A stretch of DNA of 64,000 nucleotides from contig NZ_CP159508.1 in the NCBI RefSeq assembly GCF_051131155.1, positions 4,526,001 through 4,590,000 of the forward strand, given 5' to 3'. This document shows positions 35,351-43,353 of this stretch, one piece after another. The notes under the pieces are model-generated. The model did not search any database. It saw only the letters and a program-made list of their open reading frames with translations, and had not been told where the DNA came from. The DNA is from Pseudanabaena minima. GTDB lineage: Bacteria > Cyanobacteriota > Cyanobacteriia > Pseudanabaenales > Pseudanabaenaceae. Made by a program: the position numbers and the translations under genes. Numbering within the stretch: position 1 is the first letter of the stretch; each line of letters opens with the position of its first letter.

Positions 35351-35848
35351 ATGCACCACACCTTCAAAATTTTTAGCCAAGTTTTGAGTATTTGGATATT
35401 TGCGATTAGCTTTTTGGTTATTAGTCCCAATTTGGTGATCGCTGCTCCAACCAATGCACCAGTCAAAATTGCATCCGTTGACTTCACTAAACAAACGGCG
35501 ATCGAGGTGAAAGTCAGTCTGAGTAACACTGCCAATGAACTTAAATTTATTCCTGATCGCTTCACCTTTGAGTCGGGCAAACGCTACAAGTTATTGCTAA
35601 ATAATCCTAGCGGCTTGAAACATTACTTCACTAGCAAAGATTTTGCTGATGCAATCTGGACTCAAAATGTTGTTGCGGGTAATGTGGAAGTTAAAGGCAA
35701 TATTCGCGAACTCGAATTACGCCCAAATACTACTGCTACATGGACTTTTATACCTATCAAATCTGGGACTTATGAGTTACATTGCGCGATCGCTGGTCAT
35801 ACAGAAGCAGGAATGCGCGGGCTCATTACAATTCAACCGAGTGCATAA
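35351..35848 (+). CDS. exported cupredoxin-like copper protein
   Basis: A 165-residue protein with a signal peptide (about 1-31, WIFAISFLVISPNLVIAA). It has a plastocyanin-like fold with probable copper ligands His in LKHYFTSKD and Cys, His, Met in LHCAIAGHTEAGM. The spacing suits a type 1 blue-copper site. It could carry electrons in the lumen or periplasm, or store copper. It is not standard plastocyanin (PetE). The next gene's GTG start overlaps its stop by eight bases, so translation of the two may be coupled although they look functionally unrelated. Confidence 0.82.
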   Translation: MHHTFKIFSQVLSIWIFAISFLVISPNLVIAAPTNAPVKIASVDFTKQTAIEVKVSLSNTANELKFIPDRFTFESGKRYKLLLNNPSGLKHYFTSKDFADAIWTQNVVAGNVEVKGNIRELELRPNTTATWTFIPIKSGTYELHCAIAGHTEAGMRGLITIQPSA

Positions 35849-37031
35849 ATTGAAAGTTCTCCATATCATTCCCTCTGTAGCAACAGTACGTGGTGGTCCC
35901 AGTCAAGCGGTGATTGAAATGGTGAGCGCTTTGCGATCGCAAGGAGTAGATGCAGAAATAGCGACCACTAATGACAATGGCAAAGATTTACTAGATGTGC
36001 CTCTATATGAACTTACCGATCAGTTATCTGAGTACGGTTCTGTACCAATTCGCTTCTTTCCTCGGTTTTCGCCAAATATACATACGTTGCGAGAGTTTGC
36101 CTTTTCGCGATCGCTGACAACTTGGCTATGGCAACACATCACTGAATATGATCTAGTTCATGTCCATGCAATTTTTTCCTATGCTTCCACAATTGCCATG
36201 GCGATCGCCCGTATTAAAAAAGTCCCTTACATCAATCGTCCTTTAGGGCAACTTTGTATATGGTCGTTGCAGCAGAGTAAGGTACGCAAAAAAATATATC
36301 TGAAGTTGATTGAACGTTCCAATTTATTGCATAGTCAAGCAATTCATTTCACGGCTCAACAGGAACTAGAAGAATTCAATCTATTGAAGCTTAATATTTC
36401 TAGTTTTGTCTTACCTCATGGCGTGCAGGTTCCAGAGCTAATTTCTGATGCTCAAGAGAGAGTCCACAAACTTTTGCAAATACCCGATCGCTGTCCTATT
36501 ATTCTCTTTATGTCCCGTATCCATCCTAAAAAAGGATTGGAATACTTGATTGCGGCACTTGGTGAATTAAAAGAATATGATTTTGCCTTTGTGATCGCAG
36601 GTAGTGGTGAACCTGATTATGTAAGTCAAATTCAAGATTTGTTGGTAACTCATGGAATCAGCGATCGCACGTATCTAGTCGGTTTTGTCGAGGGTGAAAC
36701 TAAAAATTTGTATCTCCAAGGTGCAGATTTATTTGCACTCACTTCCCATTCTGAGAATTTTGGTATTGCGGCGATCGAGGCTCTTGCGTCTGGTACACCA
36801 GTATTGATTACTGATGGAGTTGCGATCGCACCGATGGTACAAAAACAGGCGATCGGCTATGTCACTACATTAGAGATTAAGGCAATCGCTTCTACAATTC
36901 AAGATTTTTTCGAGCATCCCCAAACTGCTAAACAAAAAGGCGATCGCGCCCAGCAATATATTGCTGATCACTATGCTTGGGATAAAATAGCCCAAAAGTT
37001 GCTCACTACATATACCAAGTATGCCAAATGA
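35841..37031 (+). CDS. family 4 glycosyltransferase
   Basis: A 396-residue GT-B enzyme. I choose GTG at 35841 (VHKLKVLHIIPSVATVRGGPSQAVIEM); the frame is open further upstream but overlaps the cupredoxin gene. The N-terminal half has RGGPSQAV for acceptor binding; the C-terminal half has LFMSRIHPKKGLEYLI, IAGSGEPDY and the ENFGIAAIEALASGTPVL donor-sugar motif. It adds a sugar to a polysaccharide or lipid. Together with the following methyltransferase (ATGA overlap) and the nearby GT2 gene it suggests a surface-polysaccharide cluster. Confidence 0.88.
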   Translation: MHKLKVLHIIPSVATVRGGPSQAVIEMVSALRSQGVDAEIATTNDNGKDLLDVPLYELTDQLSEYGSVPIRFFPRFSPNIHTLREFAFSRSLTTWLWQHITEYDLVHVHAIFSYASTIAMAIARIKKVPYINRPLGQLCIWSLQQSKVRKKIYLKLIERSNLLHSQAIHFTAQQELEEFNLLKLNISSFVLPHGVQVPELISDAQERVHKLLQIPDRCPIILFMSRIHPKKGLEYLIAALGELKEYDFAFVIAGSGEPDYVSQIQDLLVTHGISDRTYLVGFVEGETKNLYLQGADLFALTSHSENFGIAAIEALASGTPVLITDGVAIAPMVQKQAIGYVTTLEIKAIASTIQDFFEHPQTAKQKGDRAQQYIADHYAWDKIAQKLLTTYTKYAK

Positions 37032-37666
37032 TAAATACAAATTCAACTTGCGAATACTTCTATAAAACTGCTGAATCTGGTCATCATCATCATTATATTT
37101 TTCCTGTTTTAAAAAAACTATTGTGTAAAGTCAAAACAAATGGGAATGGAAAGTTACGATTATTAGATATAGGTTGTGGGAATGGAAGCTTAAGTAACTT
37201 AATTGCCAAAGAAGGCTATGAAGTTGTGGGAATTGAAGAATCTCTTTCAGGATTTACTACTGCTACTAATAGCTTTCCAGAATGTAAATTCATTCATGCC
37301 AACTTATATGACATTCCATACTCTGAGTTAGGAGGAGATTTTGATATAGTTGTCTCTGCTGAAGTCATTGAGCATTTAGTATATCCAAGAGAGTTAATTA
37401 AATCTGCTAGGAAATGTTTAAAGCCTAATGGAGTATTGATTTTAACAACGCCATATCATGGATATATTAAAAATCTAGCTCTTGCTCTAACTGGTAAAAT
37501 GGATAATCATTTCACTGTGCTATGGGATGGTGGACATATCAAATTCTTTTCTGTAAATACTCTAACAAAGTTGCTGATTACAGAAGGATTTAACAACTAT
37601 CAATTTGAGTTTGCTGGTAGATTCCCCTATTTATGGAAGTCTATGTTAGTTTCGGCATCCTTTTAA
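37028..37666 (+). CDS. class I SAM-dependent methyltransferase
   Basis: A 212-residue methyltransferase. The SAM-binding loop is LLDIGCGNGSLSNLIA, then GIEES and FDIVVSAEVIEHL, followed by LKPNGVLILTTPYHG. It belongs to the UbiG/Methyltransf_11-like group, common in polysaccharide clusters, where it may methylate a sugar. Its ATG overlaps the stop of the glycosyltransferase by four bases, so the pair is translationally coupled. Base composition is somewhat more AT-rich than its neighbours. Substrate unknown. Confidence 0.87.
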   Translation: MINTNSTCEYFYKTAESGHHHHYIFPVLKKLLCKVKTNGNGKLRLLDIGCGNGSLSNLIAKEGYEVVGIEESLSGFTTATNSFPECKFIHANLYDIPYSELGGDFDIVVSAEVIEHLVYPRELIKSARKCLKPNGVLILTTPYHGYIKNLALALTGKMDNHFTVLWDGGHIKFFSVNTLTKLLITEGFNNYQFEFAGRFPYLWKSMLVSASF

Positions 37667-37692
37667 AATTATTGATATGAGACGAATAAATC

Positions 37693-37998
37693 ATGATTGC
37701 AACACCTGTTAAAGCTATTACTCTAGATCTGTTTCTGCAATTGCCAGAGACTAAACCTGCTAGCGAATATATTAATAATAAAGTCACTCAAAAAATCATG
37801 CCAAAAGGTAAGCACAGTAGATTACAAGGTAAACTTTGCCAAGAAATTAATCAAGTTGCTGAATTTCCAAAGCTTGCCTATGCTTTCCCAGAGCTAAGAT
37901 GCACTTTTGATGGTAGTTCAATAGTGCCAGACATTGCAGTTTTTGAATGGCAAAATATTCCATTTCTCGCAGATGGTGAAATTCCTGATAATTTTAAT
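37693..37998 (+). pseudogene. Uma2-family gene, 5' part, split by IS66
   Basis: These 102 codons encode the N-terminal half of a Uma2 (DUF820) protein: FLQLPETKPASEYINNKVTQKIMPKGKHSRLQGKL-type opening, then CTFDGSSIVPDIAVFEWQN with the PD motif. The reading frame runs into the element and stops at 38022. Joined to 39488-39745 it makes a 187-residue protein of normal family length. The nuclease-like motif is divided between the two halves, so both are inactive. A full-length paralogue is at 25052. Confidence 0.9.
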
Positions 37999-39479
37999 GT
38001 AAAGAATCAGGTAAGAAATTGACAAAAGAGTCAAAGTGGTTAAAGTAAAGGGATGAAAGAACCACCACAATATGAACGAGAAGCACTAGAAAACATGCCA
38101 GTAGGAGAACTGGTAGAAGTAATCGTGCGCCAACAAGAATGGGCACAGCAAATATATGAAGAAATAGAGAGCCTAAAAGCAGTCAACAACAGAAGTAGCA
38201 AAGACTCATCAAAACCGCCATCAAGCGACCTATTAAAACGGTCAGAGAAAAAAGTCGAAGAAATAGCAGAAGAGGAGGGTAAGAAAAAAGTAGGAGGACA
38301 ATTCGGACATAAAGGAAAAACGAGAAAAGGATTTAATCGAGTAGATCGCTTTGAGACGCTCTCGCCCGAAGGCTGTCCAAATTGCGGAGGACAAGCATGG
38401 ACAGAGATAGGAGTCAGCATCAGACAAACAGCAAGATTGGTAGAACAACCAATTGAAATCGTTGAATATCAGCAACAGGAATGTCAATGTAAGCACTGTG
38501 GCGCAGTGGTGTGGGGAGAATTGCCTAAAGATGTGATTGGCGAACAAGACCTAGAAGCAAGCCTACAAGGGATGTTGGTATGGTTAGGGAATTATGGACA
38601 TATGAGTTATAAAAAACAGCAAGAATTGCTAAAAGAGATGGGACTAGTCGAAATCGGACTAGGAACCATCGCCGCCACCAATGAGCGAGTAGCAGACAGT
38701 ATTGAAGCAAAAGTGGAAGAGCTAGCAGATTGGATTAAAGACCAACCCCAAGTTCAAGTCGATGAAACACCGTGGCTCGTCAAAGGCGTAAAAGAATGGC
38801 TATGGTCATTCAGTGGTGAAGGTTATGCGCTATATCGTGGTGCAGATACTCGTAGTCGTGCCGAACTAGAGTCAATGTTGGGAGAAAGCTATGATGGCGT
38901 ATTGTGTAGTGACGACTATAGTGTGTATAACGGTTACGCCGTTGAGCGACAACAGAAATGTCTGGCTCACCTAAGACGACACTTTAAAGCACTACTTAAA
39001 TTAACCCTTAAATCTCAACAAGAAATTGGGCGTATATTCATTAGGCTGATTGATGAAGCATTTGAACATCATGCGACTTGGCAAAAAAATCGTGATACTC
39101 GACCATATTTTAACTGGGCGATTGATTTTAAAAAACGAGTCAGCCAAGCTATCTCGGATTGGATGCCCAAAGTTGGCTATGCCGCAGGTAATTTATTAAA
39201 GTCCCTCAAGAAGAAATCGGCTCAATGGTGGTATTTCCTTGAAAATCCTCATGTCCCTCCTGACAATAATCGTGCCGAGCGTAATCTCAGACTTGCTGTT
39301 ACCAAACGCAAAGTTTGTGGTGGCTCCCGTTCTATGGATGGTTTTCGCAATACCGCCGCTTTATTGACGGTTATTCAAACTTGTAAAGCTCAAGGTAAAT
39401 CTGTCATTGATTTTTTCCGTCAAGCTTTAATTGATCCTTCTTCCATCTCTCTCATCCCTATTCTTACCTGAATTCTTAC
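37999..39479 (+). mobile_element. IS66-family insertion sequence
   Basis: The element is 1481 bp with 17-bp imperfect inverted repeats (GTAAAGAATCAGGTAAG left; right end reads GTAAGAATTCAGGTAAG on the other strand). The 8-bp target duplication ATTTTAAT (37991-37998 and 39480-39487) is the IS66 hallmark. Removing the element and one duplication restores Asp-Asn-Phe-Asn-Phe-Ala-Pro in the host. Only the large transposase is present, without the small TnpA and TnpB accessory genes, as in the short IS66 branch. Confidence 0.94.
38053..39471 (+). CDS. IS66-family transposase (TnpC-type)
   Basis: A 472-residue intact transposase. An N-terminal leucine-zipper-like helix (VIVRQQEWAQQIYEEIESL) precedes SSKDSSKPPSSD, the typical IS66 signature, then a zinc finger (CPNCGGQ, CQCKHCGAV) and the DDE core: VDETPWLV, LCSDDYSVYNGY and NNRAERNLRLAVTKRK. 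The stop TGA falls inside the right terminal repeat. The intact frame, exact duplication and clean ends indicate a recent, possibly active insertion. Confidence 0.95.
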   Translation: MKEPPQYEREALENMPVGELVEVIVRQQEWAQQIYEEIESLKAVNNRSSKDSSKPPSSDLLKRSEKKVEEIAEEEGKKKVGGQFGHKGKTRKGFNRVDRFETLSPEGCPNCGGQAWTEIGVSIRQTARLVEQPIEIVEYQQQECQCKHCGAVVWGELPKDVIGEQDLEASLQGMLVWLGNYGHMSYKKQQELLKEMGLVEIGLGTIAATNERVADSIEAKVEELADWIKDQPQVQVDETPWLVKGVKEWLWSFSGEGYALYRGADTRSRAELESMLGESYDGVLCSDDYSVYNGYAVERQQKCLAHLRRHFKALLKLTLKSQQEIGRIFIRLIDEAFEHHATWQKNRDTRPYFNWAIDFKKRVSQAISDWMPKVGYAAGNLLKSLKKKSAQWWYFLENPHVPPDNNRAERNLRLAVTKRKVCGGSRSMDGFRNTAALLTVIQTCKAQGKSVIDFFRQALIDPSSISLIPILT

Positions 39480-39487
39480 ATTTTAAT

Positions 39488-39745
39488 TTTGCACCAGACT
39501 GGATCATTGAAATTATCTCGCCTGATCAGAATGCTAATAAAGTGATCGGTAAGATTTTACATAGTCTTCAGCATGGCAGTAAATTAGGATGGTTTCTTGA
39601 TCCTAGCGATCGCAGTATTCTTGTGTTTCAACCAAATCAACAGCCTATACTAATGGCAAATAGCGATCACTTACCAAGTTTAGAAATAATTCCTTTAGAG
39701 CTAACAGTTGAAGCTATATTTAGTTGGTTAAAAATGGAGAGTTAG
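39488..39745 (+). pseudogene. Uma2-family gene, 3' part
   Basis: Eighty-five codons starting at Phe-Ala-Pro-Asp-Trp contain the second half of the motif, DWIIEIISPDQNANKV, then HGSKLGWFLDPSDRSILVFQPNQQP and VEAIFSWLKMES. It has no start or promoter of its own apart from the element. See 37693 for the reconstruction. Confidence 0.9.
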
Positions 39746-39753
39746 ATTTTTGT

Positions 39754-39782
39754 GATGTGGCTTCGCTGCGCCACAAAAACTA
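39754..39782 (+). terminator. hairpin after Uma2 fragment
   Basis: Imperfect stem TTTTTGTGATGTGGC / GCGCCACAAAAA with a CTTCGCT tip, shortly after the stop. Confidence 0.55.
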
Positions 39783-39800
39783 TTAAATCGCAACGTTAAA

Positions 39801-40565
39801 ATGCTAGAACAAATTACGCCATTAATTCTTACTTACAATGAATCTTTAAATATTGGCAGAACATTAGAGCGACTAACATGGGCAAAAAGAATAGTTGTAA
39901 TCGATAGTTTTAGTGATGATAAAACTCTGGAGATTTTGAGTAGTTATCCACAAGTAGAAGTTTTTCAGCGTCAATTCGATCATTTTGCAGGGCAATGTAA
40001 TTATGGAATATCACAGGTTAGAACTGAATGGATACTTTCATTAGATGCAGATTATCTTCTTAGTAATGAGTTAATTGAAGAGTTGTATTTATTAACTGAT
40101 CACCTAACTAAAGATGCTTACTTTGCTAAATTTAAATACTGTGTATTTGGTCAACCTTTAAGGGGCACTCTACTACCTCCCCGCAAAGTTTTATACCGCA
40201 AAGACAAAGCTATTTATATTGAAGACGGACATGCTCATCGAGTTCAAGTTGGTGGAGAATCTGGATATTTAGCAGGATATATAAGTCACGACGATCGCAA
40301 GCCATTAAGTCGTTGGTTACAATCTCAAGATCGTTATTTACTAATTGAAGCCCAGAAGTTATTGACAACTCCAAATAGTGAATTAAGTTTTGGCGATCGC
40401 CTCCGCAAGCAAAAGGTAATTGCGCCAATTGTAATTTTGTTTTACTGCCTAATTATTAAAGGTGGAATTTTGGATGGTTGGGCGGGTTGGTATTACGCTT
40501 GGCAAAGAACGTTAGCTGAAATTTTATTGGCAATTCGCTTAATTGATTTAGAGCGCCATAAATAA
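39801..40565 (+). CDS. family 2 glycosyltransferase (WaaE/KdtX-like)
   Basis: A 254-residue GT-A enzyme: LILTYNESLNIGRTLERL, VVIDSFSDDKTLEI, and the DxD-like SLDADYLLSNEL. DGHAHRVQVGG and HDDRKPLSRWLQSQDRY are typical of the group that includes LPS-core beta-glucosyltransferase KdtX/WaaE. A C-terminal hydrophobic segment (VIAPIVILFYCLIIKGG) probably associates with the membrane. It likely decorates lipid or exopolysaccharide, fitting the glycosyltransferase and methyltransferase genes upstream of the IS66 insertion. Confidence 0.87.
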   Translation: MLEQITPLILTYNESLNIGRTLERLTWAKRIVVIDSFSDDKTLEILSSYPQVEVFQRQFDHFAGQCNYGISQVRTEWILSLDADYLLSNELIEELYLLTDHLTKDAYFAKFKYCVFGQPLRGTLLPPRKVLYRKDKAIYIEDGHAHRVQVGGESGYLAGYISHDDRKPLSRWLQSQDRYLLIEAQKLLTTPNSELSFGDRLRKQKVIAPIVILFYCLIIKGGILDGWAGWYYAWQRTLAEILLAIRLIDLERHK

Positions 40566-40594
40566 AAAGCAGCGCTTCGCGCCGCTTTTTATTT
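40559..40594. terminator. bidirectional terminator, tip GCTTCGC
   Basis: Stem AAATAAAAAGC-GCGC with one mismatch around TTC, between convergent genes. It overlaps the stop of the GT2 gene and touches the stop of the opposite gene. Confidence 0.82.
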
Positions 40595-41159
40595 ATGGAT
40601 TTTGGCGATTGTTATACTTTTGAGCAGTAGTAGTGGTAGGCATTATGCCATCAGTGCTAGGGGAAGCTACTTCAGACGGATCGAGGAGCTTAATCGTCAC
40701 TTGATTATTTTTGATCCAGCCCTGTTTTCTCAGTAGCATTTCTTGAGACTTTCCAGAATTTAGAGTTTGGGGTAATTTTTCCCGTAGTCCATTTACCCGT
40801 TGCTCGGCAGAGTTTACCTCGGTTGTAATCTCATCAAGGCGATCTTTTTGTGAAGACTGATAGGGCAGCAATTTAGTGATCGCAGCGATCGCCGCAAGAG
40901 ACAAAGCAACATTCACCGCAATTACAATAATTGACTCAACTGCTTTAGTTCGGCAATACTTCTCTCTTTTGCGTTGGACATTCTGAGCAACTGCTTCACT
41001 GTAGTTACTAGCACCATTGAAAGATGCAAGATTGCTAGAGGCAGAATGATTACTGCGCGAATGCATACTCACAACATCATTTCGCCCATATTGACCCTGC
41101 GATCGCGGGGCTTGTTTAGGTGCTGAAAAATGTGGAGATAAGTCTCGTTTGGCAACCAT
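40593..41159 (-). CDS. single-span membrane protein of unknown function
   Basis: A 188-residue protein from ATG at 41159 (MVAKRDLSPHFSAPK). The first 85 residues are polar and probably disordered. About residues 88-112 form one membrane segment (SIIVIAVNVALSLAAIAAITKLLPY). Then a coiled-coil stretch (RLDEITTEVNSAEQRVNGLREKL) and a short basic-acidic tail follow. I do not recognise the family. The layout recalls cyanobacterial septum or slow-growth-type membrane proteins, but this is no more than resemblance. It is downstream of psaM on the same strand (50-bp gap). Confidence 0.7.
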   Translation of the reverse strand: MVAKRDLSPHFSAPKQAPRSQGQYGRNDVVSMHSRSNHSASSNLASFNGASNYSEAVAQNVQRKREKYCRTKAVESIIVIAVNVALSLAAIAAITKLLPYQSSQKDRLDEITTEVNSAEQRVNGLREKLPQTLNSGKSQEMLLRKQGWIKNNQVTIKLLDPSEVASPSTDGIMPTTTTAQKYNNRQNP

Positions 41160-41209
41160 TCGCAACCTCTAGGCTGTAAAAATAGATATTATGAGGACTA
41201 GAAATCGGA

Positions 41210-41308
41210 CTAAGAGTTAGAAAGGGCAGAACCCAATATAACTGCCAATACTGCGGGAACTAGTGCAACTCCCAAAGCTGAGAAAAGTTGAAAATCTGAA
41301 AGATTCAT
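41210..41308 (-). CDS. psaM: photosystem I subunit XII (PsaM)
   Basis: A 32-residue single-span membrane protein: M-N-L-S-D-F-Q-L-F then SALGVALVPAVLAVILG. The pattern M-x-L-(S/T)-D-x-Q followed by A-L-x-x-A-L-x-P-A-x-L-A is that of PsaM, a small subunit at the trimer interface of photosystem I; the usual C-terminal LYK is missing here. AAAGGAG sits about 7 bases before the ATG. At 32 residues it is easily missed by gene finders. Identification rests on the pattern. The leader runs back to the hairpin at 41397. Confidence 0.8.
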   Translation of the reverse strand: MNLSDFQLFSALGVALVPAVLAVILGSALSNS

Positions 41309-41396
41309 ATAATATCTCCTTTATACAGTTCTTAATTTCGATCTTAACAATACACTGTCATATCAAAAATTGACTAGCCGTTAAAACAAATAAAAA

Positions 41397-41445
41397 CAAA
41401 TAAAAACAAAAAAGGACATGTCATATCCTTTTTTGTTTTTATTTG
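41397..41445 (-). terminator. hairpin terminator of esterase gene
   Basis: Perfect arms CAAATAAAAACAAAAAAGGA (41397-41416) and its mirror (41426-41445) surround a 9-base centre. It lies on the stop of the esterase gene (minus strand). Confidence 0.82.
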
Positions 41446-42068
41446 ACTTGGCAATCTAAGATAAATTGCTGAATGCGATCGCAGGTTTCAGGACGAATTT
41501 CGTGGGACATCTCGTATTCTTCATACTCCACGGTCACACCCAGCCGCTCAAAGACTTCTCTTGTATTACGAGCCACGCTGATAGGAACAACTGTATCTTG
41601 CGTACCATGAGCGATCAAAATAGGCGGGAATGATACATCTGTAAGTTCTTGTAATTCTTCTTCTGTTATGTGTAAATAGCCACTCAGAGCAATCAATCCT
41701 GCTAAGGGAAATACTAAACCCACATCCAAGGTCATTGCCCCACCCTGAGAAAAACCTAGTAAAAATGTTTTCTCTAGAGGGATGCCTGTCATTGCTGGTA
41801 GATCTTCGAGAAACTGGCTGAGCAGTTCACAGCTTTTGGCTAAACCCTCAGTATCAAGACTTTGGAGGTCGTACCACATTTTGCCATTGGGCATCGGATG
41901 GTTAAAGGGAGCCTCAGGGCAAATCCATTGATAATTGCGGAGTCCAACCATAGGTGCAAGCGAGATCAGATCATCACAGTTTGCACCCCATCCATGTAGT
42001 GCGACGATTACACCAAGGGCATTGGGATTAGGTAATTGTGAGGGAAGCGATCGGTAATTTAAGGTCAT
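41439..42068 (-). CDS. carboxylesterase/phospholipase-type alpha/beta hydrolase
   Basis: A 209-residue hydrolase from ATG at 42068 (MTLNYRSLPSQLPNPNALG); the frame extends upstream through a palindrome and is not credible there. It has LHGWGANCDDLISLAP for the oxyanion hole, nucleophile Ser107 in LLGFSQGGAM, Asp in HGTQDTVVPIS and His in YEMSHEI. This is the Abhydrolase_2 group (carboxylesterase, acyl-protein thioesterase). The natural substrate is unknown. No signal peptide, so it is cytoplasmic. Confidence 0.88.
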   Translation of the reverse strand: MTLNYRSLPSQLPNPNALGVIVALHGWGANCDDLISLAPMVGLRNYQWICPEAPFNHPMPNGKMWYDLQSLDTEGLAKSCELLSQFLEDLPAMTGIPLEKTFLLGFSQGGAMTLDVGLVFPLAGLIALSGYLHITEEELQELTDVSFPPILIAHGTQDTVVPISVARNTREVFERLGVTVEYEEYEMSHEIRPETCDRIQQFILDCQVK

Positions 42069-42110
42069 GAGCAAAATTATAACTGTCACTATTCTTGTTA
42101 AGACACAAAA

Positions 42111-42157
42111 CCTAAAAGATGAGATGCGGCGCGAAGCACCGCATCTCATCTTTTAGG
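42111..42157. repeat. palindrome, tip GCGAAGC, upstream of esterase
   Basis: Arms CCTAAAAGATGAGATGCGG with one mismatch near the GAA loop. It lies between divergent genes (esterase and ccsA), so it is not a simple terminator. It resembles the palindrome at 18333 in arm sequence. Confidence 0.78.
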
Positions 42158-42244
42158 GATTGCTATACAATGAAAGCGCATAGCATATGCACTTTTAAAA
42201 ATCAAAACATAAAATCTTCTAACAATTGCTGGAGAATTGCCTGA

Positions 42245-43300
42245 ATGCAACTCGTCGCGCTTCAGAACTTACTGGACAACTCATCATTTGCCGTCCTCTT
42301 TGCGACCATGCTCGTTTTCTGGGTGCATGTCGCATTTCCTAACTTGCCCTATTTACGATCGCTTGGTAATGCAGGCATGGCGATCGCCAATCTCTGTATT
42401 GCTACGTTATTGGGAGCGCGTTGGATTGATGCAGGCTATTTCCCATTGAGCAATCTGTATGAATCGCTATTTTTCTTAGCATGGGGCATTACTACCATGC
42501 ATATTGTCGTTAATCGGATTGGCAACAAAAGCGCCAATGACAATGCTAAGCGTTTAGTTGGAGCCTTCACTTCACCGATGGCGATGGGAATCACCGCTTT
42601 TGCAGCACTTGCACTGCCGACAGGGATGCAGGTATCGGAACCCCTTGTACCTGCACTCAAGTCCAACTGGTTGATGATGCACGTTAGTGTCATGTTGTTA
42701 AGTTATGCCGCATTGATGACAGGTAGCATTTTAGCGATCGCCTTTTTGATCGTCACTCGTGGTCAAGAGGTAGTGCTTCAGGGTAGTTCATTTGGGACTA
42801 ATCTTCGCAGTGTTACGGATACCAATCATCCCAATGATCCTAACCCTGAAACATTTGCAGCATTTGCGGTTGAGAGCATGGGCAGTATTTTAAATTCAGG
42901 TAGTCTCCAAACTGCCAATACTGGCACAATTACCACTGAGGCGATCGCTCCTAATACTAAGCCCCTATCATTGCGTCGCCTTACAATTGGTGAAACCTTG
43001 GACAATCTTAGTTATCGAGCGATCGGACTAGGTTTTCCCCTCCTGACGATTGGTATTATTGCGGGCGGAGTATGGGCTAATGAAGCATGGGGTTCTTATT
43101 GGAGTTGGGACCCCAAGGAAACATGGTCTTTAATTACATGGTTAGTCTTTGCGGCGTATTTGCACACACGTATTACTAAAGGATGGCAGGGGCGCAAGCC
43201 TGCAATTTTGGCTAGTGTCGGTCTGTTGGTGGTCTGGACTTGCTATCTAGGTGTAAATCTACTTGGTAAAGGTTTGCACAGCTATGGCTGGTTTTTATAA
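42245..43300 (+). CDS. ccsA: cytochrome c biogenesis protein CcsA (Ycf5; also named CcsB)
   Basis: A 351-residue polytopic membrane protein with about 8 spans. The heme-handling WWD domain is WGSYWSWDPKETWSLITW, with conserved His in HVAFP-type MLVFWVHVAFPNL, SNWLMMHVSVMLLSYA and KGLHSYGWF. With Ccs1 it delivers heme to apocytochromes c and f on the lumen side (System II). A loop at about 175-240 is longer than in chloroplast Ycf5. NCBI often calls this family CcsB, so the symbol depends on convention. The partner gene is not in the window. Confidence 0.93.
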   Translation: MQLVALQNLLDNSSFAVLFATMLVFWVHVAFPNLPYLRSLGNAGMAIANLCIATLLGARWIDAGYFPLSNLYESLFFLAWGITTMHIVVNRIGNKSANDNAKRLVGAFTSPMAMGITAFAALALPTGMQVSEPLVPALKSNWLMMHVSVMLLSYAALMTGSILAIAFLIVTRGQEVVLQGSSFGTNLRSVTDTNHPNDPNPETFAAFAVESMGSILNSGSLQTANTGTITTEAIAPNTKPLSLRRLTIGETLDNLSYRAIGLGFPLLTIGIIAGGVWANEAWGSYWSWDPKETWSLITWLVFAAYLHTRITKGWQGRKPAILASVGLLVVWTCYLGVNLLGKGLHSYGWFL

Positions 43301-43306
43301 TTTACA

Positions 43307-43347
43307 GCCACAAAAAAAGCGGCGCTTCGCGCCGCTTTTTTTGTGGC
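43307..43347. terminator. bidirectional terminator, tip GCTTCGC
   Basis: Perfect 19-bp arms GCCACAAAAAAAGCGGCGC and its mirror flank TTC, between convergent ccsA and thrS. Confidence 0.92.
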
Positions 43348-43353
43348 AACGAG

